Assembly: GCA_900539145.1 (NCBI GenBank)
Contig: UQAX01000006.1
Coordinates: forward strand, 1 to 64,000
Reading direction: 5' to 3'
Length of the DNA: 64,000 bases
Origin: an uncultured Blautia sp.
GTDB taxonomy: Bacteria > Bacillota > Clostridia > Lachnospirales > Lachnospiraceae
This document shows, one piece after another, positions 14,944-23,988 of this stretch (the first letter of the stretch is position 1; each line of letters opens with the position of its first letter). Position numbers and translations under genes: made by a program. The notes beneath the pieces were generated by a model. The model did no database searches. It worked only from the letters and a program-made list of their open reading frames with translations, and had not been told where the DNA came from.

Positions 14944-17574
14944 TTGAAAAATGACTATTTATTTTCTATGGCTCTTGATGAAATAAGGGGGAGAAAAAGA
15001 AGCAGTTTTTTGATTTTCTTTGTATTGTTTCTGAGTTTTACCTGTGCCATGATTTCTCTTTCTCTTACAGAAAGTATGGATAAAACAAATGAGGAATGCA
15101 GATATGATACTTATGGTATATGGGAAGGTGCAGTTTTAAATGCAAACGAGAGGGAGCTTGATTTTTTTAGGCAGACACCTTTTATCCAAGAAAGCGGAAT
15201 GGCGCAATGCTATGGAAAAATTGCGGGAAACAGTGGAATAGGAACAGTGGATGAACACCTTTGGAAACTGGGAAGACTAGAGTTAAATAGCGGAAGACTT
15301 CCAAAATCCGGTGATGAAGTTGCAGTAGAAGCAGATGTTCTTAGTGTTCTGGGCTATGATTATGAGCTGGGACAAAAGATAGATTTGACGATTTCTGTAC
15401 CTGCTCAATATTTAGATGAACAGACGCAGGAGGAAGATGCTTTTCCTTCTATTCAAGTGACAAAAACTTATACTCTTTGCGGGGTTTTGAAAGAATATAC
15501 AAACCTTTGGGAAGCAGGGAGAAAAGCGACCTTAAACAGTGCAATTCTCACAGAAAAGGGCGCACAGGAGCTTTTTTTGGAGGCAAAAATCCAGCAGGAG
15601 GAAATGGTGCCATTACCGCCTGAAAAGAACTGCTTTTTCACAATGAAGAACCATGATACTTCTAAAATTTGTGAGATTAATGAGGGATTGAAACAGGAAG
15701 ACGCAGAAATTCAACAGGAAGTTCTTATAAACACATACGCATACCCTGATGTACAGCAGATGGAGAAAAAGCAACTGTTTCATTGGGCAATTTTTATAGT
15801 GTCACTTGCTGCGATTGTGTGTCTTTATATGTTGCAGGTGCGCAGGCAAGTATATCAGATTGCTCTCTTTCGAAGCATTGGAATTACAAAGAAGCAATTA
15901 CGAATTTTGATTTTTTTCGAGACAGCTCTGCTTGGATTTCCGGCAGCAGTATTGGGGAGCATTACAGGGGCATTGGGAACATGGTGTTTGGTAAAAGTCT
16001 TATTGAGACAGAAAAATGCAGTCTTTGTTTTAGATATACCGGTTGTTTCTCTTGTGTTATTTTTTACTTTGTGGATTATCGCTCTTGCAGGTATGAGGAT
16101 TTTGGTATTACAAATGGCATTAAAACAGCCTCTTACAGGAAGATTTGAAATCCAGCAGGTAAAAAAGCAGAAGGTAAACAGGATGAAAGGTGTGTTATTG
16201 GCAGGATTATCGGTGGCTATGGCAGGCATTGTGATTTTTGTTTGTATGGAAGCCTTTCCAATATTTTATAAAAGGGAAATAAACGAAAAGTCACGTTCTT
16301 ATAGTATCAATGCGCTGGAAAATCCATTTGCCTGTATTCCAAAGGAAGAACTTTCTAATATAAAAGCGATACCGGGAGTCAGTAAGATAGATGCACAGTT
16401 GGTAGAGAATTGCGAATTGCGTTTTGAAGATATGGAAGAAAATGATTTTTTTCAGGCAGTTAGAGAAAATTCTGAAGATACACAGCCGGTATTACTAAAT
16501 ATGATAGATGGCGCAGGAAATAAAAAAATTATTGATTATCCAAACGGATTAGGGGTATCTATCTATGGGATACCAGAGGAACGAATGGAAACTTTACCGC
16601 ACGCAGAACAAGTAAACAAAGAAGCTTTTCGTCAAGGGAAACAAGTTATTATTATATTTTCCACAGATGTAGATGGTAATCTTGTGTATGGAGGGAAGTC
16701 TTATACAGAAGCAGGAATAAAAGCAGGTGATGAGATTGAGCTGAATTTTTATGGTTTTCCAGTAGGGGAAAGAATAGAAAGAAAGGCGAGTGATGTATCA
16801 ATAGTCGGAAATATGACAGCAAAAGTAGGAGCTGTTATAAAAGTAAATAGGGAGAAGTCAGCTTATGATCCGTTGTTATTTACAGGAAAACCGTATATGG
16901 TGTTATGTTCTTATGAGAGCCTAAAGGAAACCTTGGAAAATGCAAAAGAGGGTTACGAGCTGGGATTTAATAAAACCGGTACGGAATTAGGTTATAATTC
17001 TTTAGATATTTATACATCAGAAAGTGCAGGATATTTATCTACGGATTTTATTGTGGCAGATTTATGTGAGCAGTATGAAATGAATTTACGCAATGAGCGT
17101 GAAATGATAACGGCGTCTGTACAGGAAGCAGAACGTGAATTTTTCTTGCTGTTTTTTGGAGGAGTGTGCATTATATTGATTTTACTTCTTACAGTTTGTA
17201 ATATTCTGGCTTTTGATTATGAAAATCAGAAACGTAAAATAGGAGTTTTAAAAGCACTGGGAATGTCAAAAAGACAGCTTCAAAATAGACTAAGAAGAAA
17301 TTCTTTGAAAACAGCAGTTTTTTCTGTTTTTTGCGGTTGGGGTGTATATGGAGTCTGGATTTTTGGAAATGTGTGGAAACAGCAGAGGTATTTGCAGCAG
17401 GAATTTCAGGAAGTGCGCAGTTTTTCTCAAATTTTACAGCAGCAAATCGAAAGCATGAAAATTTTCGGAATAGGAGGATTTGAGGCGTTTTGGATTAGCG
17501 CAGCAGCATTTTTAGCAGTATTTTTAATGTTATATTTACCGAAGCGCAGGTTGAAAAACGCAAAGCTTTTTTGA
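14944..17574 (+). CDS. FtsX/MacB-type ABC transporter permease 1
   Basis: The 876-residue permease has a membrane segment near 20-40, four more between about 255 and 435, a large outer domain of about 300 residues, and three near 735-870. Two FtsX-like domains are visible, each with a conserved (S/G)xxKxQL segment (SIGITKKQLRIL, LGMSKRQLQNRL). It starts with TTG after AGAGGGGG; the paralogue at 19317 starts at the equivalent place with ATG. It lacks its own ATPase and probably shares the one at 21886. Such systems export or resist peptides or lipids; the substrate is unknown. Confidence 0.85.
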   Translation: MKNDYLFSMALDEIRGRKRSSFLIFFVLFLSFTCAMISLSLTESMDKTNEECRYDTYGIWEGAVLNANERELDFFRQTPFIQESGMAQCYGKIAGNSGIGTVDEHLWKLGRLELNSGRLPKSGDEVAVEADVLSVLGYDYELGQKIDLTISVPAQYLDEQTQEEDAFPSIQVTKTYTLCGVLKEYTNLWEAGRKATLNSAILTEKGAQELFLEAKIQQEEMVPLPPEKNCFFTMKNHDTSKICEINEGLKQEDAEIQQEVLINTYAYPDVQQMEKKQLFHWAIFIVSLAAIVCLYMLQVRRQVYQIALFRSIGITKKQLRILIFFETALLGFPAAVLGSITGALGTWCLVKVLLRQKNAVFVLDIPVVSLVLFFTLWIIALAGMRILVLQMALKQPLTGRFEIQQVKKQKVNRMKGVLLAGLSVAMAGIVIFVCMEAFPIFYKREINEKSRSYSINALENPFACIPKEELSNIKAIPGVSKIDAQLVENCELRFEDMEENDFFQAVRENSEDTQPVLLNMIDGAGNKKIIDYPNGLGVSIYGIPEERMETLPHAEQVNKEAFRQGKQVIIIFSTDVDGNLVYGGKSYTEAGIKAGDEIELNFYGFPVGERIERKASDVSIVGNMTAKVGAVIKVNREKSAYDPLLFTGKPYMVLCSYESLKETLENAKEGYELGFNKTGTELGYNSLDIYTSESAGYLSTDFIVADLCEQYEMNLRNEREMITASVQEAEREFFLLFFGGVCIILILLLTVCNILAFDYENQKRKIGVLKALGMSKRQLQNRLRRNSLKTAVFSVFCGWGVYGVWIFGNVWKQQRYLQQEFQEVRSFSQILQQQIESMKIFGIGGFEAFWISAAAFLAVFLMLYLPKRRLKNAKLF

Positions 17575-17580
17575 TATAAT
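17551..17580 (+). promoter_or_regulatory. Promoter of the two-component system
   Basis: TTGAAA (17551-17556), 18 bases, TATAAT (17575-17580). It overlaps the end of permease 1 and would give the regulator and kinase their own basal transcription. Confidence 0.65.
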
Positions 17581-17613
17581 GCTTACAAGAATTTTGATTT
17601 ACAGAGGTCTAAA

Positions 17614-18315
17614 ATGAAGTTTCATATTTTGATTACAGAAGACGATGAAAATGTTGCAAACGGTTTGTCAGATATTTTGAAAAGCTATGGTTATCAAGTG
17701 TCTGTATCAGATAACAGTGCAGATACCATAGAGATTTTAAACAGAGAAAATATTGCTCTTGTAATTTTGGACGTTTGTCTCGGTGAGGATAGTGGATATG
17801 ATTTATGTAAAAAAATCAGAGAGTTTTCGGATGTTCCTATTCTTTTTCTCACAGGCTGCAGCAGCGAATTAGAGCTTATACGGGGATTTCAGGTTGGGGG
17901 AGATGACTATGTTACAAAGCCTTTCCGTATGCAGGAATTGCTGGTGCGTATGCAGGCAATTCTTCGCCGTTCTTCCTTAAATAAGGGGGAATATTATCAA
18001 AGCGGAGAGTTGTATTATAATCATTTTACACACCAGATGATAAAAGGAAAAGAAGCGCTTCCCCTTACTTCCGTGGAATTGAAGATTGCCGTGTTGTTAT
18101 TGAAAAGCTGGCCGAATACCATTACCAGAAAGGACTTGCTTTACCATGTGTGGGATAATGATTTTCAGTTTGTGGAGGAAAATACATTGAATGTAAATGT
18201 CAGCCGTTTACGGGATAAGCTGGGAACTTTTGAGGAAGCTCCTTACATTACGACCATACGTGGAGTAGGCTATCGCTGGGCAGTGCCGGTAAAGAGGTGT
18301 CAGAAATCATGTTGA
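17614..18315 (+). CDS. OmpR-family response regulator
   Basis: The 233-residue protein has a receiver domain with acidic pair ED(D) at 9-11, phospho-acceptor Asp53 in VILDVCLG, and the conserved Lys in VTKPF. A winged-helix DNA-binding domain ends with the usual ITTIRGVGYRW. It pairs with the overlapping kinase gene. Its likely targets are the two permease genes, whose promoters share a GTAAG direct-repeat arrangement not found before this gene. Confidence 0.92.
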   Translation: MKFHILITEDDENVANGLSDILKSYGYQVSVSDNSADTIEILNRENIALVILDVCLGEDSGYDLCKKIREFSDVPILFLTGCSSELELIRGFQVGGDDYVTKPFRMQELLVRMQAILRRSSLNKGEYYQSGELYYNHFTHQMIKGKEALPLTSVELKIAVLLLKSWPNTITRKDLLYHVWDNDFQFVEENTLNVNVSRLRDKLGTFEEAPYITTIRGVGYRWAVPVKRCQKSC

Positions 18316-19265
18316 CAGTAGTTTGTTTTATTATAGCGTGTATTAGTACCATTGCTGCGATTTTTTTCTTTAGAAAAAGCAGAAAAATGGAAGACAATAT
18401 CAGGCAGGCAGAAGCAGATATCAGCCATTTTCTTCTTTATCCGGAGCAGGTGAATAAGAAGTCTCTGGAGGAAGGTGTTTGCTTTAATCTGCTCAATCAG
18501 GTTCGGGAGCTGGAGGAACAGCTTCTTCATGAAAGATATCAGAAAAAGCAAAAGGAAATCTATACAAACAGTTTTATCGAAAATATGGCACATCAGATGA
18601 AAACATCGGTTACAGCTTTACAGATACGTCTTGACTTGGCTGATTTTCATGCGCAAACAGAGGAAGAAAAAGAGGCTTTAAAGGAGGGGCAAAAGTGTGT
18701 CACCCGTCTTACTGAAGAAATTGAAAGGGTTTTAAAATCCAGTCAGTTGGCTGCCGGTAAGGTACTGATGGACTATGAGAAGCTGGATTTAAAGGGACTG
18801 ATATGCTCCTGTGTTGAGCGAATGGAAACGCTTGCAGGCAAGAGAAAGGTAAGTTTTCGAGTTTATGGAGAGCTTTCAAAGGAATACTTGGGAGACCGTT
18901 TCTGGCTTATACAGGCTTTTGAAAATCTTTTAAAGAATGCCGCAGAACATACGAAAAAAGGGACAGTGGTTGAGATATATTTAGAAGAAAGAGAAGGACA
19001 TATCAGAGCTTTTATATGTGATGAAGGAGGCGGAATTTCACCGGAAGAAATGCCGGTTCTTTTTCAGCGTTTTTGCCGTGGAAGCTCAAGAAAAGCAGGA
19101 TATGGTATAGGACTTAATATGGCACAGGATATTATAAAATCCCATCATGGAAGTATTTCCGTGAAGAATATTCAGGGGAAAGGCGCTTGTTTTCTTGTAA
19201 GTCTTCCAATGCTTTATGGTACAGAACCTTACAAAATCGTAAGGGAAAATGAGAGAAAACTGTAA
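18309..19265 (+). CDS. Sensor histidine kinase
   Basis: The 318-residue kinase has a single N-terminal membrane segment (3-21) and no outer sensor domain, then a dimerisation helix with phospho-His95 in NMAHQMKT and an ATPase domain (NLLKNAAEH, CDEGGGI, GYGIGL). A kinase with so little outside probably takes its signal from a partner, such as one of the flanking permeases, as in Bce-type systems. The ATG at 18309 is preferred, with AGAGGTG upstream; a GTG at 18297 is in frame. It overlaps the regulator by 7 bp. Confidence 0.9.
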   Translation: MLTVVCFIIACISTIAAIFFFRKSRKMEDNIRQAEADISHFLLYPEQVNKKSLEEGVCFNLLNQVRELEEQLLHERYQKKQKEIYTNSFIENMAHQMKTSVTALQIRLDLADFHAQTEEEKEALKEGQKCVTRLTEEIERVLKSSQLAAGKVLMDYEKLDLKGLICSCVERMETLAGKRKVSFRVYGELSKEYLGDRFWLIQAFENLLKNAAEHTKKGTVVEIYLEEREGHIRAFICDEGGGISPEEMPVLFQRFCRGSSRKAGYGIGLNMAQDIIKSHHGSISVKNIQGKGACFLVSLPMLYGTEPYKIVRENERKL

Positions 19266-19282
19266 GCTTTTCTTGTTATAAT
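19237..19282 (+). promoter_or_regulatory. Putative response-regulator-dependent promoter of permease 2
   Basis: TCGTAAG (19237-19243) and CTGTAAG (19260-19266) precede TATAAT (19277-19282). The second repeat is at the same distance from the -10 box as in the promoter at 14853-14897, and no -35 box is seen. Confidence 0.6.
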
Positions 19283-19316
19283 CTATATAGAAAGTAGCAG
19301 AGAGGGGCGTGGGAAT

Positions 19317-21866
19317 ATGAAAAATGAGTTGTTTTTTTTGGCGATACAACGGATAAAAGGAACAAAGAGGAATAGTTTTCTGCTTGGAATTATTCTTCTT
19401 TGTTCCTTTGCGTTTACGGTAATTACTCTGGGGATTACAGACAGTTTGAATGAAACAAATGCCCAATATAGGCTGGACACTTATGGCTCATGGAAAACTG
19501 CAGTTTATCATGGGACTGAGAAGGAAAAAGAAATTTTAAAAGAAAATCCTCTTTCCAAACAAGTTGGAACACTGTTATCTTACGGTAATATCGGAGGTTC
19601 AGACACCATCGGAACACCGGATGATGCTCTCATCGAGATGGGAAATCTGGAGCTTTTGGAAGGACATTTTCCTGAAAAATCAGGAGAAATCGCTATGGAA
19701 GCCAGTCTGCTAAGTGCGCTAGGTTATGATTATGAGCTTAATCAACAAATTGTAATTAATTTCCAGAAAGATGTGGAAACATGGGTGGAGGTCGAGTTTA
19801 CTCTTTGCGGTGTATTGAAACAATATTCTCATTTATGGAACTGTGAGGAAAATATCAATCTTCCTGCCGCCTTTATTGTAAAAGAGGACGGGGAAAAATT
19901 GCAGCCATTTCCTGCTTATCATTATTTTGTAACTTCTGAAGAAGAACAGGAGACTTTAACAGGCAGTATTCGGAGCGCATTGGGAAAGAAAGAGAATGAA
20001 AATTTAAAGATTGTGGGTAACACATTTGCATATAATTCTTTGTCAGAGAAAGCAGACTATTACCTCTATCTGGTATTGATTTTGCTTACTACGGTATTGG
20101 CAGTTGCTTGCGTTTATTTCGTACAGATGCAGGAGCAGCTTCGTTCCATTGCCTTGTTTCGCAGTATCGGAGGCACAAAAAAGCAACTGATTGGACTTTT
20201 ATTTTATGAAACAATATGTATGGTTGTACCCTGCATCTGTTTAGGAACGATAATTGGAAGCGTAGGTTTGTGGGGGATTTTTAAGGTATTTATAAATGTA
20301 AGTTTTACGGATCTTCGAATTTCTATTCCAATTTTCGGATTTTTGATTGTAACGCTTTTGTGGCTTGGAGCTATCTTTTTCTGTCGTTTGCTGGTGCTTT
20401 ATTTAGCTATGAAGCAGTCGTTAACGGGAAAAATTACCATGTCCGGAAAAATGGGAAAGCGTTACAGAGGTATAAAAAAAGCTTCTCTTAATTTGCTGGC
20501 AGGAATGTTTTCCACAGTGATGTTATTTGTAATGATGGAGAGTATACCGGAGTTTTTTGAAAAGAGATGGGCAGAAAAGGAAAGCTCTTACAGGATAGAT
20601 GCGGCAGAAAAAACAATCAGTGAAGAAGAAGTAAAAGTGTTGGAAGAACTGCCGGGAATAACCAAAGTTTTGCCCCATGGGGAAATGGTAGGAGAGTTGA
20701 GCTTTGACAATATGGAAAAAGTGCCTTTAGCATCAGCTTGTAAAGAAAATAAGAACAAAAATCAGCCTATTTTTATGGAACAGCAGAATGCAGACGGCAC
20801 AATGGAATATATATGTTTTCCGCAGGGAATTGGCGTTCGTGTAATTGGTATTCAAAAGGAGTACTGGAAGGATTATTTTGATACAGCCATTTCCGGATTT
20901 GATGAGAAAGCTTTTGAAGAAGGAAAAACAGCATTGGTTACTTTTGTTACAGAAGATGACGGAAAAATTACTTTTGACGGTACGGTGTATGAAGATACCG
21001 GTTTAGACAAAGAAGATACCATAAATCTGAGGTTCTATGACAGAAATTCAGAGGATTTTCAAAATCCAAGTCTTGCGTCAGAACATTCTTTGAAGCTTGC
21101 CGTACAGCCTATGAAGCGGAAACTTCGGGAAGGGGCAGGGAAAGGATATATCGGAAGCTACGGGGCTCATTATAATATTTTAGTGTCAGATAATTTCATG
21201 CAGAAGGTGCTTGATGAAAGTAAAAATGCGGAGGTCAGCAGTCATTATACAGGAGGCGATATATACGGCGACAGTAGTGCAGAGATTTATACATCTGTAA
21301 ATGCAAAATATCTTTCAACAGATTATCTGGTTGCTCAGACTGCAAAAGCTTATGGTACAACCTTGGATAATAATCGAGAAGAAGTGTCTGCACAGGTTCT
21401 TTCACATTTGCAGAATTTGCTTCTTATCTGTGTCTGCGGAGGATGTATTGGACTTACGCTGTTCTTACTTTTATGGAATTTGATTACACTTGCAGCCAGA
21501 TACGAATGTAGAAAGTATGGAATTTTGCAGGCAATCGGTATGTCAAACAAACAAATGTACATTGAAATTTTGAAAAAGGGAGCGCTTACAGGTGTTTCTT
21601 CTCTATTCTTAGCATTTTTCTTTTACGGCGTCTATTTTGTAATCAGAGAATGGCTGAAAGTGAGATATGTCATAGAAAATTTTGGAGATAATTATACGTT
21701 GAAAGAGGGAATACAGAGCACCTATTATTATTTAGAAATGTGCGGAGTCAGTCTTGAAGTATTTATTTTATTCATAGTTGCGATTTTGATTTTTTTCTTA
21801 ATCCTGTTCTATTGGTGCAATCGAATTTTGACAAAAACAACATTGATGGAAAAGTTAAAACAATAA
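19317..21866 (+). CDS. FtsX/MacB-type ABC transporter permease 2
   Basis: The 849-residue protein is a paralogue of the permease at 14944: same start (MKNE/MKND), same membrane layout, and matching segments such as TYGSWKTAVYH against TYGIWEGAVLN and SALGYDYELNQQ against SVLGYDYELGQK. FtsX-like KKQLIGLL and NKQMYIEIL segments lie in the two halves. With permease 1 it could form a heterodimer on the shared ATPase. GAGAGGGGCG precedes the ATG. The two have diverged to a moderate level, so the duplication is old. Confidence 0.87.
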   Translation: MKNELFFLAIQRIKGTKRNSFLLGIILLCSFAFTVITLGITDSLNETNAQYRLDTYGSWKTAVYHGTEKEKEILKENPLSKQVGTLLSYGNIGGSDTIGTPDDALIEMGNLELLEGHFPEKSGEIAMEASLLSALGYDYELNQQIVINFQKDVETWVEVEFTLCGVLKQYSHLWNCEENINLPAAFIVKEDGEKLQPFPAYHYFVTSEEEQETLTGSIRSALGKKENENLKIVGNTFAYNSLSEKADYYLYLVLILLTTVLAVACVYFVQMQEQLRSIALFRSIGGTKKQLIGLLFYETICMVVPCICLGTIIGSVGLWGIFKVFINVSFTDLRISIPIFGFLIVTLLWLGAIFFCRLLVLYLAMKQSLTGKITMSGKMGKRYRGIKKASLNLLAGMFSTVMLFVMMESIPEFFEKRWAEKESSYRIDAAEKTISEEEVKVLEELPGITKVLPHGEMVGELSFDNMEKVPLASACKENKNKNQPIFMEQQNADGTMEYICFPQGIGVRVIGIQKEYWKDYFDTAISGFDEKAFEEGKTALVTFVTEDDGKITFDGTVYEDTGLDKEDTINLRFYDRNSEDFQNPSLASEHSLKLAVQPMKRKLREGAGKGYIGSYGAHYNILVSDNFMQKVLDESKNAEVSSHYTGGDIYGDSSAEIYTSVNAKYLSTDYLVAQTAKAYGTTLDNNREEVSAQVLSHLQNLLLICVCGGCIGLTLFLLLWNLITLAARYECRKYGILQAIGMSNKQMYIEILKKGALTGVSSLFLAFFFYGVYFVIREWLKVRYVIENFGDNYTLKEGIQSTYYYLEMCGVSLEVFILFIVAILIFFLILFYWCNRILTKTTLMEKLKQ

Positions 21867-21885
21867 GGAAAAGGGGGAATTTTTT

Positions 21886-22554
21886 ATGGGAACTATTTTA
21901 TCTGCAAAAAATATTTATAAAACATATAAGACATCTTCCGGTGATGTGCCGGCGCTTCGAGGTGTCAGTTTGGAAGTAGAAAAGGGTTTATTTTATGCCA
22001 TCATAGGGAAAAGTGGTTCAGGAAAATCTACACTTTTGCACACGTTAAGCGGACTTGACCGCCCAACAAAGGGTGAAGTATTTATAAACGGAGAAAATCT
22101 CTATCAATATTCGGATGAAAAAATGGCTGTATTTCGCAGAAGATATATGGGTTTTGTGTTTCAGCAGTTTAATTTGCTGGATGAGTTTAATGTATTAAAC
22201 AATATCTGTATGCCTTTGCGGTTAGACCAGAGAAAGGTGGATAAGCAGTTTTTAGAGGAAGTGACAGGGCTTTTAAGACTTGAGGATAAATTGAAAAAAT
22301 ATCCCTGTGAGCTTTCAGGCGGAGAACAGCAAAGAGCAGCCATTGCCCGCTGTCTGTTGGCGAGACCGCAGATTATTTTTGCAGATGAACCTACGGGAAA
22401 TTTGGACAAAAAGACAGGGGAAGATACGCTGGATTTGTTGCAGCAGTGTTCAGAGCAGTTCGGGCAGACCTTAATTGTGGTGACTCACGATTTGGAAATT
22501 GCAAGGCAGGCAGATGTGATTGTGCATATTGAGGATGGAAAAGTGATTTCGTAA
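21886..22554 (+). CDS. MacB/LolD-type ABC transporter ATP-binding protein
   Basis: The 222-residue ATPase shows Walker A GKSGSGKST (near 42), Q-loop FVFQQFNLLD, signature LSGGEQQRAAIARCL and Walker B IIFADEPTGNLD. It is the only ATPase in the locus and probably serves both FtsX-type permeases. It follows permease 2 by 19 bases with AAGGGGG as ribosome site. The second Rpn element begins 8 bases after its stop codon. Confidence 0.93.
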   Translation: MGTILSAKNIYKTYKTSSGDVPALRGVSLEVEKGLFYAIIGKSGSGKSTLLHTLSGLDRPTKGEVFINGENLYQYSDEKMAVFRRRYMGFVFQQFNLLDEFNVLNNICMPLRLDQRKVDKQFLEEVTGLLRLEDKLKKYPCELSGGEQQRAAIARCLLARPQIIFADEPTGNLDKKTGEDTLDLLQQCSEQFGQTLIVVTHDLEIARQADVIVHIEDGKVIS

Positions 22555-22631
22555 ATTGGGTTATTGATAAATTTCTTCGCCATCTGTTATAATGGATGTT
22601 ATAGAATTCCTCTGCAAAGTGGAGGAAAAGT

Positions 22632-23486
22632 ATGAATACATTATTGAAAAATCTTACAATCAAAAATAACTTTATGTTTGCGGCAGTGATGTCAGAGGAG
22701 GAAAACTGCAAAGGTTTCTTGGAGCGTGCGCTTTCTATTAAAGTAGACCATGTGGAAATCAGCACAGAGAAAAATATTGTCTATCATCCGGAGTATAAAG
22801 GTGTGCGATTAGACGTTTATGCAAAGGATGAAAAGAATACCCGTTATAATATAGAGATGCAGGTACTAAAGCAGCCTGCTTTGGGACGCAGAAGCCGTTA
22901 TTACCAAAGCCAGATGGATATGGAGCTTTTGGCAAAAGGGTGTGAATATGCAGAACTTCCCGACAGCTATGTGATTTTTCTCTGTGATTTTGACCCTTTT
23001 GGTGAAGGAAAATATCGGTATACTTTTCGGAAAAGCTGTGAGGAAACACAAAAAGCGTCTTTAAAAGATGGACGTTGTATTATGTTTCTAAACACCTGTG
23101 GAGAAAATGCAGAAGATGTGCCGGAAGAATTGGTTTCTTTTCTGAAATTTGTGCATGCAGACTTAAAAGAAAGTCAGACGGACTTTCAGGATGATTATGT
23201 AAGACAAGTGCAGAAATCAGTCACCCATATCAAGGGGAGCAGAGAAATGGAGGAGAGATTTATGCTTTTGGAATTATTGATGCAAGATGAACGCAGAGAA
23301 GGGAGAAAAGCCGGAGAATTAGAAGGAGCACGAGAAATGCTCCAGATGGCATTAAACAGATTTGGAGAACTGCCGGAAAATCTTCTGAAATCATTACATC
23401 AACAGCAGGATATAGAAGTCATTAGAAGTTGGATGGAGACAGCATTGAAAGTACAATCATTGGATGAATTCATTTCTAAAATGTAA
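22632..23486 (+). CDS. Rpn family nuclease / putative transposase, copy 2
   Basis: The 284-residue protein is almost identical to the product of 13848-14711 over residues 1-220 (only conservative changes such as I/V near 35). It then differs in the tail: REGRKAGELEGAREML replaces the KEGRKEG repeats. Two copies with an unchanged nuclease core and diverged tails suggest either gene conversion of the 5' part or tail exchange. The GGTGGAGG-type ribosome site and start are identical to copy 1. Confidence 0.85.
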   Translation: MNTLLKNLTIKNNFMFAAVMSEEENCKGFLERALSIKVDHVEISTEKNIVYHPEYKGVRLDVYAKDEKNTRYNIEMQVLKQPALGRRSRYYQSQMDMELLAKGCEYAELPDSYVIFLCDFDPFGEGKYRYTFRKSCEETQKASLKDGRCIMFLNTCGENAEDVPEELVSFLKFVHADLKESQTDFQDDYVRQVQKSVTHIKGSREMEERFMLLELLMQDERREGRKAGELEGAREMLQMALNRFGELPENLLKSLHQQQDIEVIRSWMETALKVQSLDEFISKM

Positions 23487-23513
23487 TATCTAAATCATAT
23501 CGAATTGCAAAAT

Positions 23514-23582
23514 GAGATTGTTGCATTAAGCGATATCGAGAGTGTAGAAGTATTCCGTATTTCTGCTTAATGTGACAACCCC
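23514..23582 (+). other. Long hairpin downstream of Rpn copy 2
   Basis: The arms 23514-23531 and 23565-23582 pair through GTTGCATTAAGC with GCTTAATGTGACAAC. Relative to copy 1, T-A pairs have become C-G pairs on both arms, while the loop is longer and unrelated. Confidence 0.7.
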
Positions 23583-23683
23583 AGATAGAAACATTTCAAC
23601 GCCATTTCAGGCAAAATTTCAAAAAAGCAGAGGAATTCTATTTTTCATCTTTAAAAAGCAGGAGAAATATTTTGTCAAAATAC

Positions 23684-23712
23684 TTGACGAACGTAAAAGA
23701 AGTGCTTATTAT
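23684..23712 (+). promoter_or_regulatory. Promoter of the T-box leader
   Basis: TTGACG (23684-23689), 17 bases, TATTAT (23707-23712). It lies just upstream of the structured leader of brnQ. Confidence 0.75.
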
Positions 23713-23719
23713 AGATTTT

Positions 23720-23981
23720 AAGAAAAAGAGTAAAATTCGTTGATGGGAATAAGTAGCCCTTGGTGGAATTTACAGAGAGGCAGCGGCTGGTGGAAGCTGT
23801 CAAGGAAGCCAAAAGGTGAAATCATCCCGGAGAAGTAAGCTGAAACAAGTAGGTACGCCGGAGTAGAGCCACGTTATAGGTGATACGCATTAAATTGATG
23901 TGTGCATGAGCCTGCATATTTGCAGGGAATTAAGGTGGTACCACGACGAGAGTTGTCCTTTTGAGAGGGCAGCTTTTTTTA
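23720..23981 (+). promoter_or_regulatory. T-box riboswitch leader, probably isoleucine-specific
   Basis: The leader has the T-box sequence AGGTGGTACCACG (23933-23945), stem I elements (GGGAATAAGTAGCC, then GGCAGCGGCTGGTGGAAGC), and a specifier region GTGAAATCATCCCGG at 23816-23830. The codon following GAA reads ATC (23821-23823), repeated as ATC at 23824, which gives isoleucine. Uncharged tRNA-Ile would stabilise the antiterminator and permit transcription of brnQ. The terminator helix is 23951-23974 with a T tract. The match of specifier to a branched-chain transporter supports the assignment. Confidence 0.92.
23951..23980 (+). terminator. Regulated terminator of the T-box leader
   Basis: A 9-bp stem (23951-23959 with 23966-23974, two G-T pairs) is followed by seven T. 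It is the OFF state of the T-box switch. Confidence 0.85.
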
Positions 23982-23988
23982 TTTCATA

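Larger units (their letters stand above)
22563..23641 (+). mobile_element. Rpn/PD-(D/E)XK element, copy 2
   Basis: Second copy of the 13778-14842 unit, with the same promoter (22564-22593) and 15-bp inverted repeats at 22601-22615 and 23627-23641. Homology stops at the outer end of the right repeat. It sits immediately behind the ATPase stop codon without disrupting the gene. Confidence 0.75.
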
